Part shown: in pieces, positions 38,346 through 52,703 of the stretch | Layout: each line of letters starts with the position of its first letter | How positions within the stretch are numbered: position 1 is the stretch's first letter | DNA from: Rhopalosiphum padi | Taxonomy: Eukaryota > Arthropoda > Insecta > Hemiptera > Aphididae | Reading direction: 5' to 3' | Assembly: GCF_020882245.1 (NCBI RefSeq) | Contig: NC_083597.1 | Location: 43,750,152-43,814,151 of the forward strand | Length of the DNA stretch: 64,000 nucleotides | Notes under the pieces: model-generated | The model's database searches: none | What the model saw: the letters and a program-made list of their open reading frames with translations, nothing else | Told to the model about the DNA's origin: nothing | Program-made: the position numbers and the translations under genes

Positions 38346-41239
38346 CAATAATAAAAAATAAAAATTCATTAAAACTTTTCTGTTTCAGTTTTTTAGCCTA
38401 CGGAAAAAGTAGAAACTAATGATTCTACATTTTGTTTTTGAATTCTTTTTTTATGAAAATTATATATATTTTATATAGAATGCTTAAATTTAGCGTAAAA
38501 ACAACTTTAAATATAAACGATAGTTGACTTTTGAATGTTATATTCATATTATATGGTACCTAACAAAAAACCTGTGAAGTGCTATAAAAATATATAAATC
38601 ATTTTTAGATTGCATGTAAATGTATGTCCGACATAAATTGGTAAATGTAAATTCAAACAAAGCGAACATTATTATTATTATTTTAATTCTACAGATCTAT
38701 ATATTACATGTATTTATTTTAATTAATATTTTCATAATCATTCAAATATGTAACTAAAATATTTGTTTTAATAATGTATTTATTTTAAACTATCGTGAAC
38801 ATTATTTTTTAAATTTTAAATAAGTACTTATATTATGATTGTAACTTTTGAAATTCAGTAGGTAAACAAAATGATATGATAAATATGTACAGAAAAACTT
38901 ATCGGTAATATTTTCTCTATAAAATAGTCATTAATTGTTTAATATCATTATAAAAATGACTAAAATTAACTAAAATTAACTAAAAATAATAATACTACTA
39001 AATAATAATAATAAGAAAAAAATTATAAAAAGCTACTAAATAATAGATTACTAAGATTTGACTAATGAAAACAGAGTAGGTAATTTTATTTTTATTCATT
39101 TTAGTGTACAAATTTGATGTAGCGGAATATAATAACAAGCAATTAAAAATACATGAAATTCTTCGCATATTAGGTTAATTACCTATGACAGTTAGGTGTC
39201 CAATTTGGACAAGACCCTTCAACGTGTTTTGTTTCTCAATATTTCTAAATAATTACCATCGTGTCGTTATAGGTAAAAATGATTTAAAAATTTAAATAAA
39301 AACGCGGAAATATATTTAAAATTTAGTAGCCAGTAAGTAGATAACTTAATAGACATCATATCAATACATTGTAAGATTAGTATTTTAGACAGTTATAAAG
39401 TGCATTAGTACAAATGCAGTATAGAATACAGAGATCGACTGTTAAGTAATGAGCACTTAATTCTGTTCGCTCGTCTTCTCACACTATAGTGTATTGTATT
39501 ATAATATTAAACAAACATAATACGTATAATATAAATGATAAATCTTCGTAACGAACAAAATGGTTTTAAGAAAACCTTAATTATTTAAAGTAAGACGACC
39601 ACGTATATTGGTATTTTTTCTAGAATATTTTAAAGTTATCAGTGTTATTTTCAATAAATACTTAAAAACCTAAAAATTACATCCTTAAAATACTGACCAT
39701 CCTTGATTTATGAACTTACGAATGTTGTAAGTTCGACCATTTTCAGAAGAAATATCATAAAAGAAAAACAATTATTAATATTCTTCGTGCTGTTCAAAAT
39801 AATATAAAAGCAAATCGTAAATATAACTATGATTTTTTTTAACAACTGAACCATCTGGAAAAATAATGTTCTAGAAATTACTACAAATTACAAAGTATAT
39901 ATAATAAATGGATTTTTAATTCAGATTGTATAATGCAACTCAATGACACACTTAAGTATGAATAATAGAGGAGACATATTAAATTCTTGTATGATGTATT
40001 TAATTGAATTATGATTGAATACAACTACTACTATTATTTCATAAACAAGTATGGAAAATAACTAGTAAGTGGTTACCGAACCAGTATTTTTGTGTACGAA
40101 TTTTTTTACGTACCTAGCTAGGGACAGTAACGTCGATATTTCTATTGCAGTTTATAATAAGCATATTGTATAATAACTAGGAATAAATTAAATAAAACTT
40201 ATAAATATTTATCAAAATCTCATTTTAATTGTATGATAGTTTTATGAGAAATTTTTCGAAGAATCTATATATCATGTATATCCATTTTAATTAGCGCATG
40301 TTGAATCTCATAGAAATTATTAGAAACATTAAATATTTGCAAGAACATATAATTACTTTTAAGGTAGACGCGTTAAAATGTAGTATTATAGATGCGTTAT
40401 ATTAAATTTTTAAACGATACTGTTGTTTTAACTTAAATGTGAATTTCAAATCCAGGTATTAATAAATAAATGTATAAATAATTATTATAACGTACTAAAA
40501 ACATGAGTAATCAAAGCGCATAGATTTAAGAATTAATGCCTGCATTTTACATGAATTAATAATATGATATGCTAATTTGTTCTTTTGGAAAATTCTATTA
40601 AACATTACTAGTAACTATAATAGCTATTCTAAAAAATGTATTTTACTTCAAATTAATTAAAAACTTTATTTTTTAAATGAAATCAATATAAACTATAAAC
40701 AAGATATATAAATCCTTAGAAAACCATACAGGAAGGCGTATAGAATTTACTTAACGGGTAGAACATTATGGCTGTAATCAAACTTTTTGTAAGCAAATAC
40801 TGGATAAATTGTGTCAAGTATTTACGAGGTAAATTATTTGAAATATAATATTCCTTAACTATTTTTATAATAATATGTAATATTTAATTAAATACTCACA
40901 GAATGGTACTTATAGTTGATAAACGTGACTTAATTCGTTAGCTATGTTAATATGTTGATTAATATACATCAACTACCAAGGCACTTACTATTATACCATT
41001 CACAGTAAAAACTAAGACATTTATTATGTCATAATATTAAAATACATTATTTAAAGTAAAAATTAACCTCGTCATATGTTCCACTGCGGCTACAATTATC
41101 AGTTACAGTCAAGCAAATGCCTTTAATCATTTCACGTGGGTCGAATAATATAATGATATTATTACACATTGTAATGCTGATTACAAAGTCAACAAAAACA
41201 TTCCTTTGAGAATTAATTATATATATATTTTATTGTTAA
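38346..41239. other. A+T-rich non-coding stretch
   Basis: No gene is recognised. It holds a small tandem repeat of TAAAATTAAC (38957-38986, about two and a half units) and a near-perfect palindrome GTCCAATTTGGAC near 39198-39210. Confidence 0.5.
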
Positions 41240-41600
41240 CATGCTTAGATGCGACAACATAGCGCATTCATTCGTAAAATCTTTTCACCATCCTGTCATC
41301 TACAATCCCCCCCCGTCCCTCCCGACTATTGCCAAACCGTTGTACTTAATGTTTTACACTCCAGTCATCCTGGTTGTTCCTACAAAAAAAAAAGAAAAGA
41401 AAAATGTTTTCGTATTCTTTTAATATACTTTTTTCTTCGTTCTTTTTGCAATGTTACGTTTGAAAAAAAGAAATTATTACGTTTGCAACGTTATATTTTA
41501 CGTCCAATACCGTTTCAGTAAAGGCAATTACCGCAACGTAAATACTTTGCATTTAATTTCAAATATTTCTCGAGGGGGAAATTAAGCACAAGGGCAAGAT
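41240..41600. other. pyrimidine-rich island with a 90-codon open frame
   Basis: A + frame at 41249-41521 starts at an ATG (MRQHSAFIRKIFSPSC...) and runs 90 codons. It includes a Pro-rich stretch encoded by a C-run (CCCCCCCCGTCCC near 41308) and a Lys-rich stretch encoded by an A-run. The low-complexity origin of both stretches, the overlapping second frame and the absence of any recognisable motif argue against a gene. Confidence 0.25.
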
Positions 41601-43283
41601 TGGGCCAACGAATTCTACACTTTTATCCTTTAAAAATTTTAGATTAATTACAACACTTTTTAGGAACATTCCCTTATATATATATATAACATTGCATTAT
41701 CCATTATAACTTATGAATCATTAATATTCATTAAATAAACATTTATATTCGCACAATATTATCAAAATAAAAATTGTAAAATTATAACGATATGGCTAAA
41801 TGAATGGTTTTTATTTTTTATTTTTTCTGCAAAACAGTAATAATGACATTAAAAAAAACATATTTATAACTAAATAAATGTCATGGTTACAAAAAAGTAT
41901 TGGTAATTTTATAAAATCTAATAAAATTATAGCATTTATATATAATATACTTTAAAAATAATTTTGAAACTAAATAATACAATTATTGGTATCTGTTAAA
42001 AAAGTAAAATAATTATTATATTGAGTTAATGTTATTAGAATAGTTAGTAAACAGTGATATTTTATGTTATATATATTACCGATAATATTATAACAATTAA
42101 AAAAACGTACATCATTAATGTATCCTCACGTAGTATAAAATATAAATTGCAGGTTACATAATAAAAAAAACTGTCGGTATATATATACATATGTGGAAAA
42201 AACAGTAACATGTTATATTATAGAGAACATTAATTGTGATAAAAAAAAATGTACTCTATTTTGAGTCAATTTTATATTGTTTTTAGCTGGATAGTAATTG
42301 TTTAAGGAATATATTATGACCAATATACACTGTAGCTCATAATTAAACAAACATACATACAAATCAATATTAATATTTTATAAAATAAATCATTTTTATA
42401 TTTGCTTTTACTCGTTTATTAGAATCATATTTTTTTATACCTTAAAAACGTTGATATATTGTAATATTATGTAGTATAATATACATTTTTATGATACGAG
42501 TTAAATGTTGATGTATATGATCCAAATTCCTATAGAAACCTGTAAATCTATTACTTTCATAAAGTACGCATTTCTATACATGGTTATATATTAAAATAAT
42601 AATAAATAGCAATAAATAGTCAATAAATATTTTTCCGAAATCAATTTATATTCTTATTTTCAATAAAAAAATTTTTTCATAACTTTTGTAATATTATTAA
42701 ATTATTAAAGTCAAGTTTAAAGAGTATAAATCAAACCAACAATATTATTGGCAATAAAAATTCATAAATTGTTATTTTGTATACCTTTATTTGTTTATAT
42801 TATAGATAACGTTTATGAAAAATAAAAAACATGTTTTAAAATGCTATAAAAATAAATATAATTTTTGGGTTAATTTATATTTAAATACCTAAATACCTAT
42901 GTGACTTACACGATGGAAAATAAATATTGTTTTTATTATCACATAAAATGCGAGTAACTGGTAATAACTTTATACATATCTGTCCGTCTCACAGTTTTAA
43001 TAATTATTTAAATGTGTACAATTGTTCAGAGCAAATGGTGTTATTGTTGATCTCTTTTTCAAACCATTAATATCGCTAATAATACAAATAAATAAATAAT
43101 AATACATACAATAATAATATTGTGCTTATGTGTTCCTGTTGATATCTGCGTTAAATAGAAAAAAAAATATCTATTTATATTGGTTACAACGGTTTAGTTA
43201 TATGTATTATCATTAATTCATTAACTTGCACCGGTCAATATTGACATTTGTTACCGTAGACACATTTTTATTGCTAGCTGATT
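41601..43283. other. A+T-rich non-coding stretch
   Basis: I see nothing beyond short AT repeats. Confidence 0.5.
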
Positions 43284-43288
43284 ACCGT

Positions 43289-43332
43289 CGATTGGGTACT
43301 TAGGTAGGTAATTAACTGAAGTTACCCAATCG
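43289..43332. repeat. hairpin: CGATTGGGTA inverted repeat
   Basis: A perfect 10-bp stem (CGATTGGGTA 43289-43298 with TACCCAATCG 43323-43332) continues for three more pairs after a one-base bulge. Flanking ACCGT/ACGGT (43284-43288 and 43341-43345) are also complementary across an interruption. Such hairpins are found in foldback repeats and transcribed structures. No RNA family is recognised. Confidence 0.55.
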
Positions 43333-43376
43333 CTTACTCAACGGTATAGACCTGCTGTAACATTATAGAGTCGGTG

Positions 43377-44120
43377 CCCCGTAAATTGGTACTGTCAAAT
43401 TGATCGCGAAAAATAGAAACGTCTCAGTCAAATGGCCTCAAATAAAAAATGGTCATGTGGGTTATTTCAATGCAAACCATTTATTTATTTTTATTTCAGT
43501 TATATTTTTCTAGATATAATTATTGTTATTCAAAATACTATAGAAATTAAAATAAATAATAATATGATGCGAAATTATTAATTATCTACAGAAGCGACTA
43601 AAACATGCATATTTTAAATTAACGGTTATTTTTTGTGGTTACCATAAAAAGAAACAAGATCAATCGATAACCAATAATGAGGCATTTTATGGTCTGAATT
43701 AAATATTGACATATCCGTAAAATGTATAAATGCATATCAATGCGATGAGAAAAAATACTATTAAATCGATCTAAAGCGTAACAAGTTAAAGCTTATTATT
43801 CACCACAAAAAAAAAGAAAGAAAGAAAACTCGTTGGAAGATTCAAACTATTCGATTACAGAAGTAGAATTTAATACATTTTGATACATTTGATCGTCAAG
43901 AGTGTAGTTTATACGGAATTACTACTCGGGAATCAGTTTCGCAATTTCATTGCAATTGGTATAATGTTGCGTTTGATAGTAATTTACTTTTTGCAAATTT
44001 AATTTAGGCAAGACGACCTAAATATCGATGTACATGATATTATATTATATATTTTTTTGACCACGACCGTCTTTTATTCGCCACGACTGCGTATAATGCC
44101 GTGACCAATTTACACGGGTC
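43377..44120. mobile_element. possible diverged inverted-repeat element, ~740 bp
   Basis: CCCCGTAAATTGGTAC at 43377-43392 and the reverse complement of 44101-44120 (GACCCGTGTAAATTGGTCAC) share GTAAATTGGT and CCCGT. Further inward, GCGAAAAATAGAAAC and GCGAATAAAAGAC also correspond in inverted orientation. The match is too degraded to fix ends or find a target duplication, and the interior has no transposase frame. It could be coincidence. Confidence 0.3.
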
Positions 44121-44861
44121 TATAATATGGGGACAATACACTTTAATACTATAGGTGTGTACGAGATCATGTTAGATACACACCTCCTCTCGCTGTACGA
44201 GCTAATCACCCGCATTCTTCGTATAGTAAGTTAATCTAAGCAAAATAACCCTTGTAGAATTATTTGGCTTATAGAGCGGCGAACACCGAACACTGTTTTA
44301 TCGGCAACGTCAAAATGTACAATAGCGTTCACGTAAAAACGTTTATTGGTCTTTCGTTCGCATAGTATAATAACAAAAAAAAAAAAATCACGATTTTGGC
44401 GCACTGCTATGCATTTATAATCGTCGTCAAATATTTGTTCACGTTGGTATTGCAATCGATGTGCATTTATTACCAATTATAATATACTTATACCGTGTGT
44501 TCTAAGTTTCTTAAACTTTTGAAATGTATTCCGGTACAAAGCCATAGAGCAATTAGTATAAAATTAATGAATTAATTTTTTTAATTACATTTTGTATCAT
44601 AATTAATAATTAATACCTTAACCATATTCATAAATTGTATTAAAAGTGCATATTACTAAAATAGTTTTTCACTCAATGTATTTTATATAACTGTTATAAT
44701 ACTTGTTTAAGTATAAATTATGTTATACATAAAAATAAAGTTATATAATATTCTATTAAATAACAATAGTTACCTAACAGACCAATAATTATCGTAATTT
44801 ATTATTTTTGGAATTTGATTATTGTTAATTTCTATATACGTCGAAACAATTTTTTTTTATC
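44121..44861. other. non-coding stretch, balanced in its first third
   Basis: From 44121 to about 44480 the DNA is CpG-bearing and a minus-strand frame is open at 44231-44476. That frame starts at TTG and crosses a 13-base A run, so I do not call it. The remainder is A+T-rich. Confidence 0.4.
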
Positions 44862-46030
44862 TTAATAGTGTTAGTATTATTACATATTGGCTTAGAATTT
44901 GTCAATTCAGTAATTAGTGAGCTGTATTCTATGTGTCCAGAACATAGAAAACCACAACATTGCCAATTTCAAGGATCTGCAGAAATGGCCTATGAAATGG
45001 CTAACTTAGACGATGAAGATATGCTCGCAAAGGAGATAACACAAAATAAATGGAAATATTGGCCTTTGTGGTTAAAATGTATACTGTTTTACTATTAATG
45101 AGCACAGTGTATTGTAATAAGGTATTACTATTATTGTTTAATAATTGTTCTTTTATTACAAATGATTAAACAATATTAAATGTATTTGAAGATTTTCTTA
45201 TGGGGCAATGTTTAGGCCCAAAGCAAGAGTTGAGTTAGCATTAATTGGCATTTCAGTTAATGACATTTTTAATTCAAGTAGGTGCGGAAGAAGATATTTG
45301 AAAAATAATGTAATGGTCTGAGAACAATGAAATATGTGAAGATAGTTTGATCACATCACATGAACACGGTCAGAATGAGAAATCTTTTGGTTTGTTGATT
45401 GTATACGTTACTTTTATTAATTTAGATTTTTCGCTCTCGTCTATTTATAGATTTATTTTTCATAAAACTTCGATATATTTTCTGTGCACAACTGTCAACG
45501 ACTTTAGAATATTATGATTTTAGTTTATTTTGTTGTAATTTGAAAAATAATATTTGTATTTCAACCACAATACAATTTTTTTAAGCGTAAAATTTTATTT
45601 TAGTTAATGAAAAACGTCAGGAAAATATCATAATATATGCAAAAATGAAAGAAATAATTTTATCTAATGTTACATCGAGAGAACGATGACACAATCAAAT
45701 ACAAAATATCGAGAGTCGGAAGTCAGAACAACTGTTTGTGTTTCTATACCTGATGTTGACAGAGCCTGCAGATCTCTACACAATTTATTAGTAGGTTTTT
45801 GCTTTTATAAATTATGTAGGCAAAATAAAATACAAAATTTAAATGTATATTGTATTGATATATTTATATTTAAATTAGGTACCGAATCTCAACTTGTACA
45901 ATACAAAAATGTTTTGTTCAAGTTTGTATGAGTAAAATTAATCTTAAATCATCTAGAGAAAGAGATAAAACTTCGAAAAACAGCAGATTGTAATAGTTTT
46001 ATGGGTATACAAGGTCATTAGTGTAAGATG
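44862..46030 (+). pseudogene. fossil integrase of a KRBA2/SCAND3-like transposon protein
   Basis: Pieces in shifting + frames follow one family in order. First is the end of a DDE integrase core: LEFVNSVISELYSM (from 44892), HRKPQHCQFQGSAEMA with the third catalytic Glu at 44982-44984, then DEDMLA. Next is MFRPKARVELALIGIS (from 45208), the post-core 'MFG-KP-VGL' linker. Then comes VSIPDVDRA (45743-45769), a hallmark of the domain after the integrase, and FKLGTES (about 45862). Last is KEIKLRKTADCNSFMGIQGH (45959-46018), which in this family precedes a Cys-rich tail. The second catalytic Asp position is lost (LLHIGLEF where the family has S-D-N-G). Several frameshifts and in-frame stops (for example TAG 46019-46021) show it is dead. 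Insect relatives are often annotated 'KRAB-A domain-containing protein 2-like'. Family order is known; the clade is inferred. Confidence 0.65.
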
Positions 46031-48239
46031 ATGAATAAATTTATCTATTGAGTAGTTGGGAAATCATGCAATTTTAAATGATTCAGTTCTTTGTAATTTG
46101 AAAATAAATAATATTATAATACAATGATTATCATACTTAACTAATATTGTTTGGAATTAACCTAAATCTTTAGTATAAATAACGTTAAACCTTCCAAATC
46201 ATTCATTATTATAATAATTTATTAATGATCATTATTGGATAATAACGTTAAAAGTATACATTTAACGTCTTTTACTGTAACATTACTATTACCAGCAGTT
46301 ACTGAGAATCCATTTTAAGTTGTCAAAGTTAAAAGCGTTAAAAATAATTTAGCAAACTGTCCACATAAATTATAAAAGCAATAACTGCTAAAACTTTTAC
46401 CATTTATAATTTGATTTATTAATAATTATACTATCCAAAAATTATCTGCAGGATAAAAAAAAAATATATTAAAATATTGTGTTTATTTTTAAAATCAAAA
46501 CCAGGGTTAATTGAATGCCAAATTAAAATATTATTTCCTTAAGTATTCACTTAAGCATTTGTTTGTAGTATTTCCAGAAAAAATATTGATGAAGTATAAA
46601 ATTAAAATATTAAATGGGTATTCATCAAATATAACAACCAATGTATTTTATATGAACACAAAGTACAGTATTACAAGACTATAGTGTTCACTTATATCGC
46701 ACGGTAAAAATAATAATTTATATATTTTTGAACACATTTATTTGTATCATAATTCGAATGATAATAATTATTTTCAGTCCTTAGGAATCTGTACCTAAAC
46801 GATCATACTTCTGAACATAACGTCACTATTTCTATTGCAACAATAGTTGTCACATAGATACAAAATAACAATGGAATAACAATGACAGTTCTTGGATAGG
46901 TAACAATTTAATAGTCACTAGTTATATTAATTCAAAGCATTGTGGCTACGGCTGCCAAACACATAAGTATTTTCTTAACTATATTGAATAAATCTTAATT
47001 TTATTATAAACGTTTGGATGGTTAAAATGCCAAAATATTAACTCACTGTACCCACAATAACCATAACATCGTATTCTCTGGTCAACTGTATTTTTCATTT
47101 CTAATTCGTAAATCGCTTAAACATTTCTCTATTAATAAACACAATCACATAAATCACATTATTATGCAAAAGTACTTCAATCTAAAAATAATTTATTAAT
47201 CCCCAGTAAACGATATACATAGGTATACTTCCAAGAAGAAGATCGATATAATCCTGTTCTTCTTCTCTGAATCAGCATTTACTACTATTTATCTTAATCT
47301 CCATTCTCATATGTGCATGCATGAAACTGAAAAACATTTTGTACTTCTGCAAGGGATTAATGGCAAAACACTCATCAGGAAACGTCAGAATAACACTACA
47401 TCAACCGCACTTAAAGTGATTCCTGACAAAATGTAGTAGCGAATAATGCACAATTTATATAACTCACTTTTCATTCGAGATAGCTAAATATGGAAAGCCA
47501 CAAAAATAGAACTAAGTACAAATCCTAATGTTTACACCGACTGTTGTGTAAAAGAAAATCAAAGAATTCGGGGAATCATATTTTACTTAAATCTATACAC
47601 TATTGCACGGTTTTACTAATTATTAAATTTAAAATTTAACTAAAATGTTTTAATTCATATTATTTTAGCTGAAAAGATTTATGTAAGTATTAATTTAGGA
47701 TTTTACCTCTTGAATTTAAATTTAAACATTGTAGATAATGTGAAATTTTATAATATTAAACAATTTTGTGTTTTAATAATTTTAAATGCACTCCATTAAA
47801 TTTAATAATTATGTAGTCTGTTTATACATAATATTATATTATTAATTCATTGTTTGGTTAAAGATAAATGCTGAAATGGAAAGAGGTGGTATTATCGCTG
47901 CATGTGCATGGACAAATACTTAAAATGAATATATTATTTTACTTTTTAAATTTCGAGTAACCTATGAAACATTATTAACAGTGAAATAATTTATTGGAAA
48001 CAATAGAATAATGCATTATACAACTAAAGGTAATCAAAGGTTTTTTTACACCATAGATAATTAAATGATTTTATTGTTTTTTCACTGTTTAAAAATGTTC
48101 ATGTTCAAATTATAATATACGATATAGCACAATTCTTGTATAATATTATTTATGAACTATAATAAAAAATGAAAAAAAAATTAATTTTTATTAGCGATAC
48201 ACATTTCAATAATATATTAATGTAAACATTTATTTTTAA
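46031..48239. other. A+T-rich non-coding stretch, part C-biased
   Basis: From about 47030 to 47580 the + strand is C-biased and G-poor, as in the 20221-21770 block. A frame there is open for 57 codons ending at a TGA near 47420, but it is dominated by a chance-like Leu/Ile run. No family is recognised. Confidence 0.4.
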
Positions 48240-48660
48240 AATAATATTGCAAATGAATCCACTCTTGAATGTCGAAAGTCGTGAAAAGAAAAAGAAACTC
48301 CGAAAATTGTATTGATTATGGTCGCAGATACTCGGTTAAATTCCCTCCTGCAATAATAATGCAAGATAACTTTTAATGTTGAACTTTCGACCAACATATT
48401 TTTCCATCCCAGAGCCCACGTCGTCGCACGTTCACTATAAGAACCAGTAATAGAAATAAGTTTTGTGTATAAGTCTACCCATATAGTATAATGAATTTGA
48501 CCACAACGTTGTGCCTCTTACTTCGAAAAGTGTAATATTCGTACAGAAAACTATATATTGTGTATCGGTGAACGATATAATTCATAACGCATAGGCAAAA
48601 TTACAATTTATTATATCACGGCAGTTGTAGAGAGTCGTTTGCACTATATATAAAGTCTTT
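48240..48660. other. CpG-bearing island
   Basis: This segment is less A+T-rich than its surroundings and contains CCCAGAGCCCACGTCGTCGC near 48410-48429. Only short frames are open (for example MNPLLNVESREKKKKLRKLY from about 48254). Nothing is recognisable. Confidence 0.25.
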
Positions 48661-51600
48661 CGAACGCCTAAATTATAATAGACATATTGCGCGTATTGCA
48701 TATATCTGCAAATTTATCGAAAATACTAATTATATAATAGTGTATCATTGGTAACTATATATTAAACTAAGTACTTAACTATATAACAATTAGTATATAT
48801 TCATTAATTGAAGCTTACAAATTATTTTCACAATGATTGTCATCTTTTACAAATGGTGATGTATTTAAAATTACTTAATTTATTTTTAACTTAACGCGAG
48901 GCATTTATAATTGAATAATTTAAATAAAACGCTGATTTTCAGGTTGACAATTAAATTTCTACTCGTCCTTTTTTGTGTCTTAATCGTTTAATATTAAAAT
49001 AAATGACACTAAGTTATTATTTATAGCATTATTGGTTATTACTCATTCATCATTAAACATTGTAAATTTAGAGAAATAAAAATACATTCTTACATATCAC
49101 AACTAACATTTTTATCTTGGTTGTGCCACTATAAATACTCAAAACGTTTTTTTTTTTTTTTTAAAAAATAGCTATAGGTACTGTTTTTAAACTGAATACA
49201 AAAGAGAATGATCACTATGATCATCGTTTCATGCAATTTTATTTTAAAAATCTTTTTATCGTAATATATTTGATTTTAGTTTATAAACATTTATTTGACA
49301 TGTATAATATATAATAACTATTAATTTTCTTAAAACCTTTCTTTGTAAACAACCGTAACTATATAACAATAGTAAATATTGGTATTTGGTATTATTTATT
49401 TTTCTTCTACTACAATAGACACATATGATAAATTTCTGTAAAAGTAAAATGATAATATTTTAATTTATAAAAATAATACTAATAAAAATCGAAAATTGCA
49501 TTATTAATATTAACATACAGAAATAGGTACTTAATATTTAATAAACAATAAATAACAATAATCAATAAGAGTGAAGTTTTTAAATAAACCTAAATATTGT
49601 GTAATGGTAATTGTATATTATATTATGTTAAACATTGGTTATATACTTATATATGTTAAAGGAGGATGTGATAGACATGCACTTTAAAAGGTTAACGTTG
49701 AGTAAGAAATAATTTAATTTGGAAGTTTTATACTATTTAGAAGAAGCCCGAAGAACATTACACCTGTTCTCTGTTTTTGAAAATAAATTATAAGAGATAA
49801 ACAGTACTTAAGTTCCTGTAAAGTTTATTTTATAATGTCATTGTGCACACACATCGAATGTTGAAGTGGACCATATTTGGTATTTTGATCATGATTCACG
49901 TAACTTTAATATAATGAATTCATCTGATAATTATTTATTTGATAGTTTGAACATTTAAATAATGTGAAAATAATAATAGGATATTGAAAGGTCAAAAAAT
50001 AGTAAAATTAATTTTGAATAATGTTCACGTATGAGAACTTTTAAGTTTTGATTTTATCCAATTACATTCTAATAATAGTATCTTTATATTTTGAAAATAA
50101 TTTGTAACAGTTCACAAAAATGTTGGCAGTGGTTTGGTCTCTATCGTTCAAAATGTTCGAACAGCGACATTAACTTGGCAACCCAAAACTATGTTTGTTT
50201 CTTGCAACTTGGCCACTTTTTAATTTTGTTGCAATTTTTTTTTTTTACCAGTATTACAAATTGTTGCAAATTATTCACAAAATAATGGCAAAAATATTGT
50301 GCTTTTTAATGAACAGATTTATTTGATATGAACTGGACCAAGTCTGTGTGCCAAGTTTACGAATTTATAATTTGATTCATTTGATAAAATTCGATAATTT
50401 TAGGTAACCACTGTTAACGGATGTAGATAATATGAAAATTGTCTTTTGTTTTTAATCGTCGTAGACTGAAGAAAAAGTGATCGATGATACGATTAGCTTA
50501 ATAGTAGAAACACAATCAGTCGTTTATTATACTGGATAGTTTTGATTAAATAGTATGCGTATCGGTGGAACTTTGTCCGACATTATCGCAGAAATGTGGA
50601 TCACAAACAAAGATAATAAGAAAATGAGATTTGTGATTGCGATTATGATACGCGTTAGATGTCCATTATAGGGCTAGTCCACATCGAAACTGTTTTATAA
50701 AATGCATAATAATATAATAGCAATTAAGTTATTGATTGATATAAAACAATTTTTCCATAAAACGAAACATTGTTTTTTATTTTTTTAGTTTAACACACAA
50801 TTATTATTAAATGTTTCCGGAAAAAATATGAAATTTTAATGGTATTTTTTCATTCAAACTCAACAGTAACGTATAAAAAAAAAATAAATCTCGCTGGTAA
50901 CCTGAAGAATGCCTTTGACATATGAACACACATTAAAATATTATTTTCTTTTTCATCCTCAAACACATCACTACTGCCTAGAACACTGAAAGTGTCAGTG
51001 AGATAAAATTACATTTTTACCATTAATTTATAAGATGTCAATATTATATGCATAATATTTAGCGTGTATAAAAATCTGCCGCATTATTAAAATCCAACAC
51101 ATGAGGTATAACTCGTTTATAATTTAATTTGAATATTATACACGATCAATACGTTCGAACATGGCACAATGATTTATTAAAACAATAGTATGCTAAATTT
51201 TGCTTAAATAAAATAAATATGAAATAGTTATACCAGTTGTACCAGTAATTAAATGAAAATATTATAATGTAATGCATTCTATTGTCTTAATAATATTATA
51301 ATCATTGATGTATATCTTTTCTTTTATATTTTTATTACTAAAAATCTTTTATAAAAACAACAGTGACATGAGTTTGTATTATTTAACAAAGATTTTTTTC
51401 CCTTGTGTTTTCTGCTCTGTGCTTATATTGTTCAGTATATTTTATTAATTTTATTGTTTCATAGCAACTAATAAATATTTGAAGAATAAAGAAAATAATG
51501 AAAAGAAATAAATAACGAAGATTCTATTATTTAATGAACAAACGAAAGTTTGGTGTAACAATTCCATGTGATATTTCTCTATATCTATAAAGTTGAGATT

Positions 51601-52559
51601 AAATGTTTTATTACACGACCTTAATAAATTATCAATGCTTACATTTATTATTGGTATTTTCAAACATGCGTGTTACATTTTAATATAATGTTTTGCTGTA
51701 CAAAATTATTATAAGTTAAGAATTAGTATTACTAAACTTTACACTAGTCTTTTCACGATTTGCACACAATTTTAATTTTATTAGAAGAGCTAAATTGATA
51801 TTATAATGATAAGTTTTCTTTTTTTTAGGAAATCTAATTTTAAAGTTGAGTTTTTATGGCATGTATAGAATAATATTTAGTTGATTATAAATGAATAAAA
51901 TACACCAAAGATATATTTAATTTACATAAATGAAAATACTAAACATTTGCAAGAAATTGTGCAGTATGAAAAACTTAATTAAATCAGAAGTTTTTGCCAT
52001 AATCCACTAAATCATACTAAAATATTTTTATTTGTACTTAATTTTCTTGATTATACACGATTTACCGATAATCTATAAATTAATAAAAATATGACGAGAT
52101 TAGATTTGTATTATTTTTTGTTTATTTTCGATTATTTTTACGGCCATTATAGATGAATTATAAATGGGTTATACGTTAATTAGAAATGCACAATAATTCA
52201 AATGTGTATTGTACTATGCAATTTTTCTCAACTAGAATTTTTTATTTTATTATTATTAAGTTAAAGCAGAACGTACAATACAACATGCATATCTCAAGAT
52301 AACGAAAATGGTATAACTATTATAAAAATACCCAATTTTACTGATGGTGAAAAATTTAAAAAATAACACTATAAAAAAAAGTTCAGATTAAGCTTTGAAA
52401 TGTTCTAACTATAAAAGAGCAACAGTAATAGGTATGGTTTATTAAAATATTCGAGTTAATAACGTGTATAAAGTCGATACTATTTCTTTGTACTACAGAC
52501 TTTGAACTTAAGCAAATGTTTTGTTAAAATTTTATAAACTTATTTTCAAAACATTTACT
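48661..52559. other. A+T-rich non-coding stretch
   Basis: There is no supportable gene in nearly four kilobases. A T18 run lies near 49147-49164. The frame at 50091-50285 begins at a TTG and has no recognisable motif. Confidence 0.5.
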
Positions 52560-52703
52560 TGAGTTTTAAGTGTATAATATAAACTGGTAGTCCCAACTTT
52601 ACGCACGCGATTTGGTGTGGTATAAGGATGTACCTAGTTCCGGTGCATTTGACTGAAGCTTGAACTAAGAAACAACTTTTCTGTGGTCAACTAGTGTAAA
52701 TAA

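Noticed and set aside
41249..41521. 90-codon ATG frame
   Set aside because: Its Pro- and Lys-rich parts come from homopolymer runs. It overlaps another frame and has no family match.
44231..44476. 81-codon minus-strand frame
   Set aside because: It starts at TTG, crosses an A13 run and has no recognisable domain.
50091..50285. 64-codon + frame
   Set aside because: It begins at TTG, includes a poly-T Phe tract and has no family resemblance.
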